A stretch of 64,000 nucleotides of DNA from an uncultured Campylobacter sp. (GTDB taxonomy: Bacteria > Campylobacterota > Campylobacteria > Campylobacterales > Campylobacteraceae): contig CAKVAF010000001.1 of assembly GCA_934718785.1 (NCBI GenBank), forward strand, positions 62,001 through 126,000, read 5' to 3'. Made by a program: the position numbers and the translations under genes. Within the stretch, counting starts at the first letter, position 1. Every line of letters starts with the position of its first letter. Under the pieces are notes generated by a model that saw only the letters and a program-made list of their open reading frames with translations, was not told the DNA's origin and searched no databases. Shown in pieces: positions 9,406-17,411 of the stretch.

Positions 9406-9953
9406 AAAAGCCCTTTTTTACGAAGCTCTTCAGCATAAAGCTTTTCAAAGACCAGCTCGTATTCACTAGAGCCTCGCACTAGTTTTCTTTTGTAATTATT
9501 GATTTTTTCTTCGACTTCAACTTCGATTTTTGCATAATTTTTCAAATAATCCTCAATGCTAGCAAAAATCATATTTTTAATGCGGTTTTCAGAGACATTA
9601 AAATTGATAAAATCGTTTTCAAAAAAGTCCTGCAAAATGAGATGAGCAAGGTTATTGTGCCTGTCTTCGTTGTTTAAAATCACGCTAAATTCAGGGGCGA
9701 GCTTTTTTTTGATGAGCCAAAACATATTTTTTCTATCCACTTGCATAAACTCAATTTCTTCTTCTTGTTCGTCCAAAAGCTCATACACACGCTCATCTAA
9801 AGCCCTTTCTTTGTCTAAGTCCTCTTTTAAAATGCGCTCAATGCTTTGTTTTAGCTCTTCAATAGGAAATTTAATATCCACAAGAGATGAATTTGCCATA
9901 TCTATAACGATTTTATTGCTGATATAAGGGATGTGAGTTGATTTTAAACGCAT
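9402..9953 (-). CDS. DUF507 family protein
   Basis: I chose the ATG at 9953 (MRLKSTHIPYISNKI), which follows AAAGG by 6 nt and is the usual DUF507 N-terminus; an in-frame TTG at 9974 would add seven residues. The protein is 183 aa, highly charged and probably all-helical, without signal peptide or membrane segments. DUF507 proteins are conserved in epsilonproteobacteria and Aquificales and have no established function. The 4-nt overlap with carA indicates an operon. There is no evidence for a direct role in carbamoyl phosphate synthesis. Confidence 0.85.
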   Translation of the reverse strand: MRLKSTHIPYISNKIVIDMANSSLVDIKFPIEELKQSIERILKEDLDKERALDERVYELLDEQEEEIEFMQVDRKNMFWLIKKKLAPEFSVILNNEDRHNNLAHLILQDFFENDFINFNVSENRIKNMIFASIEDYLKNYAKIEVEVEEKINNYKRKLVRGSSEYELVFEKLYAEELRKKGLL

Positions 9954-10324
9954 GATAAGCCTTTCGTTTTGCAATTTAATTTTGTAATATTAAATACTTT
10001 TTTAAGCTTTATTTTAAATTTACTCCTGCTCAATTTAGCACGGATTTAATTTCAAGTTTAAAGCTTTTAGCGCTAAATTTAAGCTCGCTTCAAGCCAAAA
10101 GCATTCATTTTTTTTGTAAATTTATTTTTTAATTCTACACAATTTTTATTTTAAATTCGTAATGATAGCTTAAAAAGCATTAAAAAAGGCTAAAAATTTG
10201 ATTTTTACAAAATTTTATGTAAAAAATTTAAAAAACTTTCTAGGCAATGAGTAAGTTTTAAAACAAATTTTACAATTGATAAAATAGCGTTTGTCAGTAT
10301 AATGTCATATTTTAAAAATTATCC

Positions 10325-10361
10325 CAATAACAAAAGTCAATCAATGTAACTTTTGTTATTG
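10325..10361 (-). terminator. AT-rich hairpin after the 188-aa gene
   Basis: Perfect 13-bp arms, CAATAACAAAAGT (10325-10337) and its complement (10349-10361), flank an 11-nt loop, 24 bp beyond the stop of the minus-strand gene ending at 10386. A short T-rich run follows on the minus strand. It could be a terminator or, given its low GC content, an operator. The rest of 9954-10385 is AT-rich DNA in which I see no gene. Confidence 0.45.
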
Positions 10362-10385
10362 ATGAAATTTTACATTTTTGTAGAT

Positions 10386-10952
10386 TTAAGCGAGTAAATT
10401 TAAGCCGTTATTTTCATCCTTTTGGCTTGCTTTTTCAAGCTCTCTTTTTTGCTCTTCTAGCTTTTCTTGCATTTTTTTAAGCACTTCTTCAAAAAGCTTT
10501 TTGCTGTCTTCAAGTAAATTTGTCTTTTGCTCACTGTTTAATTGAGATTGTTTGCTTAAAAGCTTGTCAAAGCGATTTACAAGGCTATCAAGGGTTGCAT
10601 TTTGTTTGTTTTCATCGCTGCTTGTTGGAAGTAAATTTGCTATATTCATCGCATTTTCGATAAAATCTTTTGGTTTTAACTCGCCCACTTTGCTGTTTTG
10701 CATAAACTCATTAATTAAAGGCTCAACTTCTTTCATCGCATCTTTTATCTCGGCCACATCCTCTTGCGTGAGCTTTGAACCCTCAAAAGAAAAGCTAAAG
10801 CCATATTCGCGGCGCAGGCTTAAACTCGTGCTGTTTGCGTCTTTTGAAACGCTTGCACTTTGATTATCAAACATCGATAAAGAAAGATTTTTACCACTGC
10901 TTGTGGTGTATGAAAAGTTGAAATTTTGATTTTTGCTCGCATCCACTTGCAT
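10386..10952 (-). CDS. Conserved hypothetical protein with coiled-coil C-terminus
   Basis: A 188-aa soluble protein I do not recognise with certainty. Residues 1-50 are Ser/Asn-rich and strand-like. The middle (YGFSFSFEGSKLTQEDVAEI) recalls the DUF5610-type domain of some proteobacterial proteins, though this is weak. Residues 125-180 (LLSKQSQLN...EEVLKKMQEKLEEQKRELEKA) should form a long coiled coil. AAAGGA lies 5 nt upstream of the ATG. A CGATAT, the core of a Campylobacter sigma-28 -10 element, lies about 45 bp upstream without a convincing -35. No signal peptide is seen. Confidence 0.7.
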   Translation of the reverse strand: MQVDASKNQNFNFSYTTSSGKNLSLSMFDNQSASVSKDANSTSLSLRREYGFSFSFEGSKLTQEDVAEIKDAMKEVEPLINEFMQNSKVGELKPKDFIENAMNIANLLPTSSDENKQNATLDSLVNRFDKLLSKQSQLNSEQKTNLLEDSKKLFEEVLKKMQEKLEEQKRELEKASQKDENNGLNLLA

Positions 10953-11056
10953 TTTTTATCCTTTTAAAAAACTTTCGTCCTTTATATCGGTAAAATTTGC
11001 AAAAAATGAAGCTTTTTTTGTAAAATTGATTGAAATTTTAAATGCAAAGGATAAAA

Positions 11057-11530
11057 ATGCCGCAAAAAATGATAGATTATATCCATTCTATGAGACTTTT
11101 AAGCTGGGCGATGTGCGATGATTTGAGTTTTGAAGATGAAAATTTGAGTGGCAAAGATAAAGCAAATTTAAAGCAAGATACTCAAAATAAGCCATTTGGA
11201 GTATATACAGCAAGCGCTTTTTATGCTTTTGATGAAAAAGATTTCGCGCTTCTCATCGCATCACATGAAAACACCAAACACATTCATCTAGCAAAGAAAT
11301 TTAATCTCATCTCAATCAACATCGCCAAAGATAGTTCTATCGCCACACTCAAGGGCTTACAAATGACAGGAATTTTCAAAATTGCGGACTCAAGACAGGA
11401 AAAAATTTATTATGAAAAATTTGCTTTTGCAAGATTAAGTGGCGCAAAATGCTTTGCTTTAAACATCAATTACGTCAAAATGACTGATAATCTTAGTTTT
11501 ACAAAAAAACTTGAATGGCAAAGAAGCTAA
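11057..11530 (+). CDS. Pyridoxamine 5'-phosphate oxidase-like (FMN split-barrel) protein
   Basis: I chose ATG 11057 (MPQKMIDYIHSMRLLSWAM), preceded by AAAGGA at 5 nt, over the in-frame ATG at 11042. The 157-aa protein has the layout of small FMN-binding split-barrel proteins: short helix, strands (KPFGVYTASAFYAF, FALLIASHENTKHIHLAKK), then the FNLISINIA and LKGLQMTGIFKIA strands. A stretch at residues 30-45 (LSGKDKANLKQDTQNK) is low-complexity and may be an insertion. Family placement is by fold pattern. The substrate is unknown and true PNPOx activity is unlikely. Confidence 0.6.
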   Translation: MPQKMIDYIHSMRLLSWAMCDDLSFEDENLSGKDKANLKQDTQNKPFGVYTASAFYAFDEKDFALLIASHENTKHIHLAKKFNLISINIAKDSSIATLKGLQMTGIFKIADSRQEKIYYEKFAFARLSGAKCFALNINYVKMTDNLSFTKKLEWQRS

Positions 11531-11693
11531 ATTCATTCTTAAGGGCTTAAATTTAGTCAAATTTAAGGCAAAAAATTTATAATTTCCTTGCAAATTTTAA
11601 TAGCGCTTATTGAGTTTTAAACTTACATAAATTTTTAAAAACGGTGCAAGTTAAAATATCATCAGCAATTATAATCCTTTAAAAAGGAAAAAA

Positions 11694-12899
11694 ATGCAAG
11701 ATTATAAAAAAGCGATTTTTGCTCTGGCTTTGTGTGCCTTTGCTTTGGGCGTTACTGAGTTTGTGATGGCGGGCGTTTTGGTCGATGTGGAGCATTATTT
11801 TGGCGTGGATTCTAAAACGGCTGGGTATTTAACCACGCTTTATGCCATCGGCGTGGTCGTGGGTGCGCCCTTAGTTACCATACCTTTAAGCCGCTTTTAT
11901 CGTCATACTCAGCTTTTAATCAATGTCGCCATTTTTGGCATAGCAAATTTAATCATCTTTTTTAGCACTAATTTTTATTTAACAGCCTTCATGCGCTTTA
12001 TTGCAGGCACGCAGCACGGCGTTTTTTTTGTTATTGCTACCTTAGCAGTTACAGCCATAACGCCTCATGAAAAACGCTCTCAAGGCCTTGCTGTGATGGT
12101 TACAGGACTTACAGTTGCTCTTGTAACGGGCGTTCCGCTGGGTACTTTTATCGGGCATTATTTTGGTTTTAAATTCATCTTTTTACTCATTTTTGTGATT
12201 TCGTTGTTTGCTTTTTTTGGCATTTATCACATGATGCCAAAGACGCTTACGCCTAATTTAATGAGCGTGAAAAATTTAATCCCTGCTTTTTCTCATCCAA
12301 ATTTACTTAAAACTTATGTGATTACAACTTGTTCTTGTGGGGCGCAATTTGTGCTTTATACTTACTTGCAACGCTTGCTTATCGATGTGAGTGGCTTTAG
12401 GGTTACAGATACGGCTTATATTTTGCTGCTTTATGGAATTTGCGCGATTGTGGGCAATTTGTGGGGCGGAAAAATGGCGGATAAATTTGGAGCTGTCTTT
12501 TCTCTGCGCCTTATTTTAGGGCTTCAAATTCCTATATTTTTAAGCGTAGTTTTGACTATGCATTCACAAATTGCGGTGATTATTAGCATAGCACTCATAG
12601 GCTTTTTTGCCTTTTCTACCATACCTGCTTTAAAAATGCTTAGCATTTCAAAGGCTAAAAGACACACTTATAATTTTGTTGATAGCACCGTTAGCGTCAA
12701 TGAAGCAGCCTTTAATGTGGGCATTGCGCTGGCTAGCTTTTTAGGTGGGCTTGTGCTTGCAAATTTAGGTATAGAATTTAATGCTATTTTTTCAGCTCTT
12801 TTTGTCTTGCCCGGTCTCATCTTTGCCCTACTTTTTGCTAAGGATAAAATAAATTTTACTAAGATTGGCAAAAATAAAAACCGCGTCAAAAAGAACTAG
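11694..12899 (+). CDS. MFS drug/metabolite exporter (DHA1, AraJ/NepI-like)
   Basis: A 401-aa protein with twelve predicted transmembrane helices. The N-terminal ALCAFALGVTEFVMAGVL and the loop RFYRHTQLL after helix 2 are typical of the DHA1 efflux subgroup that includes AraJ, YdhP and NepI. GLTVALVTGVPLGTFIG is the antiporter motif C in helix 5, indicating proton-coupled export. AAAAGGAAAAA precedes the ATG. The gene stands alone and is followed by intergenic repeats. The substrate (sugar, purine or drug) cannot be inferred. Confidence 0.85.
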   Translation: MQDYKKAIFALALCAFALGVTEFVMAGVLVDVEHYFGVDSKTAGYLTTLYAIGVVVGAPLVTIPLSRFYRHTQLLINVAIFGIANLIIFFSTNFYLTAFMRFIAGTQHGVFFVIATLAVTAITPHEKRSQGLAVMVTGLTVALVTGVPLGTFIGHYFGFKFIFLLIFVISLFAFFGIYHMMPKTLTPNLMSVKNLIPAFSHPNLLKTYVITTCSCGAQFVLYTYLQRLLIDVSGFRVTDTAYILLLYGICAIVGNLWGGKMADKFGAVFSLRLILGLQIPIFLSVVLTMHSQIAVIISIALIGFFAFSTIPALKMLSISKAKRHTYNFVDSTVSVNEAAFNVGIALASFLGGLVLANLGIEFNAIFSALFVLPGLIFALLFAKDKINFTKIGKNKNRVKKN

Positions 12900-12932
12900 A
12901 AATTTATATTTTAAAAATTTCTTTACTCATTT

Positions 12933-13078
12933 GTCATCGCGAGCCGATTTACCGGCGAAATAATCTACTTCGTCATTGCGAGCAAAGCGAAGCAATCCAC
13001 ACTTTCAATTGGCGATTTAAATTTTTCTAAAGTAAATTTATGGATTGCCACGCCGATTTCATCGGCTCGCAATGACAG
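12933..13078. mobile_element. CGTCATTGCGAG-type repeat element, copy A
   Basis: A ~145-bp element with imperfect terminal inverted repeats: GTCATCGCGAGCCGATTTA at the left and the complement of GTCATTGCGAGCCGATGAA at the right. Inside is a nested pair, CGTCATTGCGAGC...GCAATCCA (12971-12999) against TGGATTGC (13041-13048). The core TTTTTCTAAAGTAAATTT is shared with copy C. It has no coding capacity and lies between convergent genes. Confidence 0.75.
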
Positions 13079-13101
13079 GATTTTGATTTTCTTTGAATTT
13101 T

Positions 13102-13121
13102 AAAACTCGTGGCGCTGTTTT
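13102..13121. repeat. 20-bp GC-core palindromic repeat, copy 1
   Basis: AAAACTCGTGGCGCTGTTTT lies between convergent genes (MFS end at 12899, 96-aa gene end at 13262). It differs from the commonest form at two core positions. Confidence 0.7.
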
Positions 13122-13261
13122 AGAATTTATTTTATAGTTTAAAATATAAAAATGAATTTGAAAATTTCAAAAACAGAGTCGCGATACAAATTTAATCATA
13201 AAAGTTTTAAAGCAAAGGCTTTGGCTTGTTTCAAGATTTAAAAGCCTTTGGTGGCTAGAGT

Positions 13262-13552
13262 TTATCTATTTTGGGTGTTTTTGTCGATGAGTTCAAAGAG
13301 TTTGTTGAGCTGATTTTCTTCAGCTTTTTTGAGTCCATCGCTATAAACTTTTGCCTGCGCGTAGCTTTCAAAATCCGCTTTTGCCTTCGAAATGTCCAAA
13401 TCGATATTTCTCAGCTTTGATTTCTCATCTTTTTGCTCTTTTTGAGTGTCATTGAGCAGGGCTTGAAATTCATCGCCCGAGTTGCTATTATTTGTTTTTA
13501 CATTTGTGTAAAATGCAGCTTTTGCCTGTGTTTGCAAGGTTTCATTAACCAT
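13262..13552 (-). CDS. Small hypothetical protein under a sigma-54 promoter
   Basis: A 96-aa polar protein (MVNETLQTQAKAAFYTNVKT...) with no signal peptide or membrane segment; a helical C-terminal half (ISKAKADFESYAQAKVYSDGLKKAEENQLNKLFELI) is predicted. AAGGAG lies 4-5 nt upstream of the ATG. The upstream sequence has a perfect sigma-54 spacing, which in Campylobacter marks genes of the flagellar hook/rod class. Several small RpoN-dependent proteins of unknown role are known in C. jejuni and this may be one, but I cannot name it. It stands apart from other flagellar genes. Confidence 0.7.
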   Translation of the reverse strand: MVNETLQTQAKAAFYTNVKTNNSNSGDEFQALLNDTQKEQKDEKSKLRNIDLDISKAKADFESYAQAKVYSDGLKKAEENQLNKLFELIDKNTQNR

Positions 13553-13587
13553 AATTTCTCCTTAAATCAAAAATTCATTTAAAGACA

Positions 13588-13605
13588 AGCAAATTTCATT
13601 CCAAA
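13588..13605 (-). promoter_or_regulatory. Sigma-54 (RpoN) promoter of the 96-aa gene
   Basis: The minus strand reads TTTGGAATGAAATTTGCTTG around this site, with GG (13601-13602) and GC (13589-13590) exactly 10 nt apart and TTGC at -12. It closely resembles the flgE promoter in this window. The -12 element is about 37 bp upstream of the ATG. Confidence 0.78.
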
Positions 13606-13690
13606 TTTAAAACAAAAACCGCGTTCAAAGTCCTTAAAAGCTAGCAAAAGTGGGATAAATTCATTAAAAGCAAGATAAATCATCTTTTGC

Positions 13691-14509
13691 TTATTTTGCT
13701 TTTTTGCTGACTTCTTTTTCGCTTGCGTTTTTTATGCCATACTCTGCTTCAAGCTTGGTTGCCAGTTTTTGTAAATTTTCTATCCTATGCTCGTGGCTTG
13801 GGTGCGTGCTTAAAAGCTCTATGCCAGTTCCAGATAAGGCTTGCATTTTTTGCCACACCAAAACAGCTGCTTGTGGATTAAAGCCAGCCCTTGTAGCAAG
13901 CTCGAGTCCTATTTCATCGGCTTCGTTTTCATTTGTGCGGCTATATGGCAAGCTCACGCCTAAATTTAGTGCTTCGTTGCTTAGATTAAGCACATTATTA
14001 TCCACGCCAAATAAACTTGCTATCATCAAAGCACTATTTTTAAGTAAATTTTGACTAGCCTGCTCCCTTGAATGCTCCCTTAAAGCGTGCGCCATCTCAT
14101 GCCCTATCACAACAGCAATTTCATCATCGCTTAATTTTAGCTTTGTTACCAAAGCACTATACACAGCGATTTTACCACCCGGCATACACCAAGCATTCAG
14201 CTCTTTAGAGTCTATCACATTCACCTGCCAGCTCCAAGAAACACAATCAGCTCTAAAAAAGGGCGCTTCTTTAATGAGCCTTTGCGTGATGCGCTCTATC
14301 CTTGCGTAAAGGGCTTTGTCGGTGTTTAAAACGCCTTTTTGCCTAGCTTGAGTGATGATTTGATTATAAGCACTGGCTGCTTCAGCGTTTATGCTTTGGC
14401 TTGAAACAAGCATTATTTGAGAGCGTCCTACATTTGAAACGCCTAAATTTGTAGTGCTAGAGCAAGCACAAAGTAAAAGTGCGAAGGCTAAATAAAATAA
14501 TTTTTTCAT
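13691..14509 (-). CDS. M48-family zinc metalloprotease lipoprotein (LoiP/BepA-like)
   Basis: A 272-aa protein with a lipoprotein signal (MKKLFYLAFALLLCAC, lipidated Cys at about 16) and the zinc site HEMAH at 137-141. The downstream glutamate is in ENEADEIGLELATRAGF and the terminal motif is LLSTHPSHEHRI. Family members act in periplasmic protein quality control at the outer membrane. Its ATG overlaps the stop of the SbmA/BacA-like gene by 4 nt, so the two are cotranscribed. There is no TPR domain, so LoiP is a better analogue than BepA. Confidence 0.88.
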   Translation of the reverse strand: MKKLFYLAFALLLCACSSTTNLGVSNVGRSQIMLVSSQSINAEAASAYNQIITQARQKGVLNTDKALYARIERITQRLIKEAPFFRADCVSWSWQVNVIDSKELNAWCMPGGKIAVYSALVTKLKLSDDEIAVVIGHEMAHALREHSREQASQNLLKNSALMIASLFGVDNNVLNLSNEALNLGVSLPYSRTNENEADEIGLELATRAGFNPQAAVLVWQKMQALSGTGIELLSTHPSHEHRIENLQKLATKLEAEYGIKNASEKEVSKKAK

Positions 14510-15816
14510 TTTTTTATCCTTTTATAAGCGATATTGAGCTCAAATTCATTTAAACGCTTATAAATGCTTCTAAGCTCCGTGATTTTTGTCCAGTTTGTGA
14601 TGAAAATAGAAAAGGAGCTTCGCACCTGATCAAAAGCATTGTTCATCTGCATCACAACTCCAAGCGTGATAATGCCTGTAAAAAGCGAGGGAGCGACGAT
14701 GAGAAGGGGCACGATGACGATGAGTTGCTCAAATAAAATGAGCCAAATATTAAAATAGCCATAGTGCAAGAAAAGCCTTTTGTAATTAAATTTTAGCCCC
14801 GTGAAAAGCTCGAGCATGGTCGCAGGGCTGGCGTAGTTTTTCCTATCATCTTCGGCAAAGACAAGCTCTTTTCTAAAAGCAGCTTCTGCTTTTTGGTTAT
14901 TGTATTCAAGTCCGGGCAGTTTTATGCCTACAAGCCAAGAAATCACAAGCCCACCCACTGAGATGAAAAAGGCAACATAAACTAAAAGTCCGTCAATATC
15001 TTTAAGCCAAGCAAAGGCGCTCTCATCGCTTAAATTTACAAATAAAGCCTTGCTAATAGGCTCGCTTAAAAGCCAAAGTATCGGTATAAAGGCAATTAAG
15101 GTCATCATCGCGCGCACAAAAGCAAGGCCTAGGCTTTCTACGATTTGAGAAAATTTATAAATATCTTCTTGAATTCTTTGAGAGCTGCCCTCGATATTAT
15201 CATCTTTTACTTTCCAAAATTTCAAATACTCAAAGGTCATCGCCTCGCGCCATTTAAGCGCGTAAATGCTGGCAAAATAAATATTTATCGTCGCAATCAA
15301 AACATAAGGAATAGCAATGCATAAAAAAACGCTCACAAGCGCGTAAAAATCATCTATACTATAATTATCCGCCCCGCTAATGCTAGGCGTGTTAAAGAAA
15401 AGTTCAAGCAAGCTTTGATAGTATAAAAGTGAGAATTTGTTGATAAAATTTGCTTTTTCAAGCTGAGCTTTAGCTTTTTCTTGCTGGGCTTGTAGCTTTT
15501 CTTGGTCATTTTCTTTTGTGTTTAAAAGTTGCGAGTTTAATGAGCTTTGATTGTTTTCTTTTAAATTTTCATTCTTTGTGGTGGGGTTTAAATTTTCTTG
15601 CGAGTTTAGTTCATTTGTATTTTCTAAATTTGGCTGCGAGTTTTCTTGTTCTTTTTGCTCGATTTTAGGCTTTTGAAGCACGTCGTAAAAATCTTTATAC
15701 CATTCATTAATGGCGACATTTAAACTCGTTTGAAGATATAAAAAAGCAAGTAAAATAAAAAGTCCTATATAAGCCCAAAGGGCGTGTTTTTTAGTGGCAA
15801 AAAATGATTTAAACAA
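14506..15816 (-). CDS. SbmA/BacA-like peptide transporter with low-complexity insertion
   Basis: A 436-aa inner-membrane protein. The N-terminus (FFATKKHALWAYIGLFILLAFLYLQTSLNVAINEWYKDFYDVLQ) and later segments (LKWREAMTFEYLKFW, GSSQRIQEDIYKFSQIVE) are typical of SbmA/BacA, proton-driven importers of peptides and related antibiotics without an ATPase domain. Residues about 51-122 are an Asn/Gln/Glu/Lys-rich insert between helix 1 and the next helix, absent from the proteins I know. Translation probably starts at TTG 15816, with AAGGGA 5 nt upstream. The overlap with the M48 gene suggests a shared envelope role. Confidence 0.85.
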   Translation of the reverse strand: MFKSFFATKKHALWAYIGLFILLAFLYLQTSLNVAINEWYKDFYDVLQKPKIEQKEQENSQPNLENTNELNSQENLNPTTKNENLKENNQSSLNSQLLNTKENDQEKLQAQQEKAKAQLEKANFINKFSLLYYQSLLELFFNTPSISGADNYSIDDFYALVSVFLCIAIPYVLIATINIYFASIYALKWREAMTFEYLKFWKVKDDNIEGSSQRIQEDIYKFSQIVESLGLAFVRAMMTLIAFIPILWLLSEPISKALFVNLSDESAFAWLKDIDGLLVYVAFFISVGGLVISWLVGIKLPGLEYNNQKAEAAFRKELVFAEDDRKNYASPATMLELFTGLKFNYKRLFLHYGYFNIWLILFEQLIVIVPLLIVAPSLFTGIITLGVVMQMNNAFDQVRSSFSIFITNWTKITELRSIYKRLNEFELNIAYKRIKK

Positions 15817-15940
15817 AGTTTATCCCTTAAAATCTAAATTTATTGAAAAAGGCATTTTATAAAATTTTTGATAAATCCTAGCTTTAAGGGCAAAATTATC
15901 AAATTTGGCTATAATTTGGCTTATTTTTCAAGTGGGTTTT

Positions 15941-16909
15941 ATGGACTTTTTTTTCATCTCTTATAGGGATCCTTTAAGTGGGATTTTGCTTCTTGTGCTG
16001 CTTGTTTTTATCATCGCTGTGATGAATTTTTTCTGGCGTTTGATAAAAAATAATAGAGAAGAAAAAGGAGTGAGTAATTTTATAAGTAAATTTAAGCTTA
16101 CAAGTGAAAGCTCCTTGCCAAATTTAGAGCTTTTAAGCTTTAATGACTTAAAATTTCTAGCCTCTGTTTTTACAAAAAGCGGGGAATTTGAAAAGGCTAT
16201 TCGCATTTATCTTTTTTTACTTGAAAAAATTAGGGGTAAAATCTCGCAAGAAAAAATTTTTGAAAGCCTAGCTAAAATCTATTTAAAGGCGGGCTTTTTG
16301 CAAAAAAGCGAAGAAAGCTTGATAAATTGTCTTAAAATCCGCCCGCGTAATGAAAATGCGCTAAGCCTTCTTAAAATTGTTTATCTTAAGCTAAAAAATT
16401 ATCAAAAGGCTTTAGAGGCTTTAGAGGCTTTAAGCGAGCTTAAAGAAAATTTAGAGCTTGAGGAAAAATATTTAAAATTAAAGCTCATTGAAGCTTCTCA
16501 AATGAGTGCCGATCAAAAGCTTGAAAACTCGCTTAAAGTGCTTAATGATGAGCCTTTGCTTAAAAGATTTATTTATGAAAATTACGCTTCTTTGCTCTTT
16601 GTGGAATTTGATTATTTTATAGATTTAGCAAGTGCTTTTAAACAGGCGGTGTTTTTGGAGGATGAGAATTATTTAGAGCTTTTTTATGCACTTAAACTTT
16701 GCAAAGAAGCCCCTAAAAGCTTTAAGAATAAAAGGCTTTTAATGCTTGAAATTTTGCTTAAAAATGACTTTAAAGCCGCTCTCAGCTTTTCTTATCTTTG
16801 TAAAAAATGCAAAAATATTATGCCCCTTTTCTTTTATCACTGCCCCATTTGCTATAAATTTGGCACTTGTAAAATTTCTTATGAAGTGAAAGCTTGTGAA
16901 AAAAATTGA
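15941..16909 (+). CDS. Membrane-anchored TPR protein with C-terminal zinc ribbon
   Basis: I chose ATG 15941 (MDFFFISYRDPLSGILLL) because a -10-like TATAAT (15910-15915) lies inside the longer reading from TTG 15905. The 322-aa product has one N-terminal membrane helix, helical TPR-like repeats (FTKSGEFEKAIRIYLFLLEK, KAGFLQKSEESLINCLKIRP) and a terminal CKKC...CPIC zinc ribbon. That layout matches LapB/YciM, which regulates lipopolysaccharide synthesis in enterobacteria. Whether the function is conserved here is inference. It overlaps rnhA by 14 nt. Confidence 0.75.
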   Translation: MDFFFISYRDPLSGILLLVLLVFIIAVMNFFWRLIKNNREEKGVSNFISKFKLTSESSLPNLELLSFNDLKFLASVFTKSGEFEKAIRIYLFLLEKIRGKISQEKIFESLAKIYLKAGFLQKSEESLINCLKIRPRNENALSLLKIVYLKLKNYQKALEALEALSELKENLELEEKYLKLKLIEASQMSADQKLENSLKVLNDEPLLKRFIYENYASLLFVEFDYFIDLASAFKQAVFLEDENYLELFYALKLCKEAPKSFKNKRLLMLEILLKNDFKAALSFSYLCKKCKNIMPLFFYHCPICYKFGTCKISYEVKACEKN

Positions 16910-17321
16910 GCTTTATACAGATGGCTCTTGTCTTGGAAACCCAGGACCTGGCGGCTGGGCTTATATCCTTAAATACGGCAAACACTCAAAGCAAAACTGC
17001 GGCGCGCAAAAAAACACCACAAACAATCAAATGGAGCTTTTAGCTATCATAAAAGCCTTAGAAGCACTTAAAATGCCCTGTGAAATTTCTCTTTATACGG
17101 ATTCAAATTTAATGGTTCAAAGCATTAATGAATGGCTTTTTAACTGGGTGAAAAAGGACTTTAAGGGTAAAAAAAATGTCGAGCTTTGGAAAAAATATTT
17201 AGAATTATCAAAACCTCATATCATCAAAGCTTTTTGGATAAAAGCTCACGCAGGACATCCTGAAAATGAACTTTGTGATAATTTAGCTAGAACTGCGGCT
17301 TTAAATTTGCAAAATGCTTAA
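16896..17321 (+). CDS. rnhA: Ribonuclease HI
   Basis: A 141-aa enzyme that cuts the RNA strand of RNA-DNA hybrids. The four metal-binding acidic residues are visible: D9 (YTDGSCLGNPGPGG), E47 (NNQMELLAI), D69 (YTDSNLM) and D128 (ENELCDNLA), with the catalytic-loop His in HAGHPEN. Translation starts at GTG inside the upstream TPR gene, a 14-nt overlap that implies coupling. Length is normal for the family. Confidence 0.95.
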   Translation: MKKIELYTDGSCLGNPGPGGWAYILKYGKHSKQNCGAQKNTTNNQMELLAIIKALEALKMPCEISLYTDSNLMVQSINEWLFNWVKKDFKGKKNVELWKKYLELSKPHIIKAFWIKAHAGHPENELCDNLARTAALNLQNA

Positions 17322-17358
17322 AAATGAGTGATTTAACTTCTTCATTCATCAATTATTT

Positions 17359-17379
17359 TAACTCCGCGGCGCGGTTTTT
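17359..17379. repeat. 20-bp GC-core palindromic repeat, copy 2
   Basis: AACTCCGCGGCGCGGTTTTT is a variant of the family, between the convergent ends of rnhA (17321) and the AEC transporter (17412). The core can also pair as CCGCG/CGCGG. Confidence 0.6.
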
Positions 17380-17411
17380 ACATTTATTTATCAAATTAAA
17401 ATTTATGCAAT

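Noticed and set aside
10953..11000. CGATAT upstream of the 188-aa gene as a sigma-28 promoter
   Set aside because: No matching -35 at the right spacing.
11637..11656. AAAAACGGTGCAAGTTAAAA before the MFS gene, resembling a decayed palindromic repeat
   Set aside because: Only half the core matches and a base is missing; may be a remnant but cannot be supported.
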